DNA of 64,000 nt from Lanius collurio (Eukaryota > Chordata > Aves > Passeriformes > Laniidae): positions 552,293 to 616,292 of the forward strand of contig JACBWW010000069.1 of assembly GCA_020086605.1 (NCBI GenBank). The letters run 5' to 3'. This document shows positions 62,063 to 64,000 of this stretch, one piece after another (the stretch's first letter is position 1; every line of letters starts with the position of its first letter). Both the position numbers and the translations under genes were made by a program. The notes beneath the pieces were generated by a model. That model searched no databases. It saw only the letters and a list, made by a program, of their open reading frames with translations, and had not been told where the DNA came from.

Positions 62063-64000
62063 GTCACCTTGAAGGGTTGCCAAGAGCCTCACAGTAGAAA
62101 CCAGAGACACCAGGGGAGCACTGTGGGCCTGGAACCTCCTGAGAGAATCCACTGACCCCTGTCCATGAGGGTGCCACTCACCCCTGCTGAGCGTGGAATG
62201 GTCAGACACATCCCTAAAACCACACACTGAGCAGGAGGAGACACACCAGCCTGAAAGAAACTCTGCCAGGATCTCCCAGCCTCGGGAGCCTCAGTGTCCT
62301 GCAGAGACAGCCCTGGAAACAGGGTTCACCTTCAGAGCAGTGTCAGCTAATAGCTGGATTTGAGGGTGTGAGCACAGCTCCCAGCCTTTCTGCCCCCATC
62401 CAAGCTCTGCTCCCTCTCCCTGTCCTGCCCAGGAGCAGCTCCCCCAGGCTGCCCATCTCAGGATGGAGATGCTCAGGTGAGCAGCACAGGACCTGCTACC
62501 CAGCAGCCCGACCCTCTCCTCTCCTCCAGCACTCAAGGAGGCCCCTGCCCCAGGCACCCTTTTATTGCTCCTCTGGTGAGCTCAGGTGAACCCACAGGAA
62601 TTTTTCATTTGCTTCCCTGCTCCTTGGCAGGAGTTAGGGAGTGCTCTGGGCATCACCAGGCCCTGTGGCTGGGTCAGGAGTCTGGGCCATAGCCCATTGC
62701 CATGGTTATAGGCATACTTCTGTAGACTACTGGTACTGAAAGTTTTCTACCCATTACCTGGACGGGTATGAGGTGCTAAAATAATTTCCTAATTTTTTAT
62801 ATCATAGATCTGTAGTGTCCCTGGATAGAAATATCTGTAGTCCTGTTGAAATAGATGTACAGGTACTGGCATTAGCAAATGCAAGTATTTGGATTAAGAT
62901 GAACTTTTTCTGTTTGTAAAAAAAAAAAAGGTTTGTTTGTTTGTATCTTGTTGCTGGCTTATTCCCTAAGCCACAGAGTTAATCATGGCTTTGTTTCTTA
63001 GACACTAAAACCATTCTGATATTTGAACTCAATTGCTAATGCTTATCATCTATTTGGCTTTTTTGTTCGTTTGTTTTATGTGTTGAAGAGGCATAACTTA
63101 GATCCAGGGAAACAGGATTGCAAAGCTGCTGGTGGGAGGAGTCCTAGCCATTTTGGTAGCAAATTTAAACAATAGGCATTAAAAAGAGCATCCACAAAGT
63201 CAGAACAGACGGTGCCCCAGAATAGAAGAAATTAGTTTATTCAGGAATTGTGTGAAAATAGCTTGGAGGAAAGAAGAACCATCTTTCAATTAAATACATC
63301 TGATGTGGTTGTAAAGGAAGAGGTGATTGCTGTTTAAACATGAAAAAAACGAAACCCAACAAACTTTTTCAGGTAAGATACCAAACCTAACAGCATCACT
63401 GAAGTGATCAGGATTTATCAGGCTGTGCCAGTAGCCAGCAGCTGCTCAGGATTGTTGGAGTGTGTGGGTTTATTTGTTTCTTGCAAATGTGATGTTCTAT
63501 TTCTTGGCATTCCTACGCCAAAGTGGCATTAGCCTGAAAGCAGTGAAGCATGTGTTAGCTAATACAGCTAACAAAGCTAGTGCTTTTCCTGGGTCAGCTC
63601 TGGAATGGAAACACAATACCCCAGCTTGTGATGAGTGTGAAAGCCCTGAAATCCATTGCTTTGGCCTTGAAAGTAACTGTAAATGCTTTGTGTTGCAGAT
63701 CTAGAATTCCTTTGGTTCAGTTCATTTCAGTTCTGTCACTAGTCCAAAGTAAAAACCCAACAAGCATAACCAAAAAAACCCCACAAAGAACAACCCCAAA
63801 ACCTGAAGCACCACGCCCACCACGCACAATGAAGAATTCAGCTAGTCAATTATGTTGTATAGAGGAAAATAAATTATCACTTTTCCATTGTTTTCCTGAT
63901 AGTGCATTCCATGTGCAGTGTTTGGTGGTTGGATCCCTCCAAGCTGGATGCATCTCCTGGTCTGGCTGGTGTGTGCAGCTCCTGGTCCTGGTTCAGAGCT
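62063..64000. other. Noncoding unique sequence to window end
   Basis: GC-rich to about 62690, then AT-rich. An A12 run at 62918-62929 is followed by TTTG units. An A/C-rich run lies at about 63748-63815. No gene or repeat family recognised. Confidence 0.5.

Noticed and set aside
1..64000. CRISPR array, tRNA or rRNA genes, operons
   Set aside because: No regular direct repeats with unique spacers, no tRNA box A/B pair or cloverleaf, no rRNA similarity. The repeat content is that of a bird genome.

Overview
The window looks like bird nuclear DNA, most probably from a songbird, and it is intergenic or intronic. About two dozen truncated fragments of the avian LINE CR1 are scattered through it. 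They are recognisable by their conserved 3' end and the terminal 'attctgtg'-type repeats. There are three copies of one LTR family, simple repeats, a 27-bp minisatellite, and long AT-rich stretches with the texture of conserved or ancient noncoding DNA. No bacterial, plasmid or phage organisation is present. I found no convincing protein-coding gene, tRNA, rRNA or CRISPR array. Open frames of 60-300 codons occur on both strands and mostly overlap one another or a CR1, as expected in GC-rich noncoding vertebrate DNA.

Layout. At 0-7 kb: unique sequence, an AT-rich block (2480-2890), CR1 copies at 1345, 3687 and 5393, and a 25-bp tandem duplication at 5185. At 7.1-7.9 kb: LTR copy 1. At 9.4-14.6 kb: a CpG-rich block (9770-10130), a cluster of CR1 fragments, and a GC-rich LTR-like block (13884 to about 14570). 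At 14.6-30 kb: mostly unique sequence with sparse CR1, a perfect 13-bp inverted repeat at 17190-17220, and a (TGGAA)n array at 24746. At 30.2-31.0 kb: LTR copy 2. At 31-50 kb: unique sequence, an inverted CR1 pair at 34.7/35.6 kb, and AT-rich blocks at 37.4, 44.8 and 48.0 kb. At 49.95-50.24 kb: the minisatellite, which contains the window's only N. At 50.7 kb: one of the two longest CR1 copies. At 58.25-59.04 kb: LTR copy 3, followed by a 278-codon open frame. At 61.58 kb: a short frame with zinc-finger-like spacing.

Copies 2 and 3 of the LTR have TG...CA ends and 4-bp target-site duplications, and all three copies carry a TATA box and a poly(A) signal in the right order on the minus strand. 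They are best read as solo LTRs of an endogenous retrovirus. Points most worth checking are the zinc-finger-like frame, the CpG-rich block, the symmetrical order of minisatellite units, the two long open frames (22573-23451 minus and 59066-59902 plus), and the candidate conserved AT-rich blocks. All identifications are by eye. None was confirmed by a database search.
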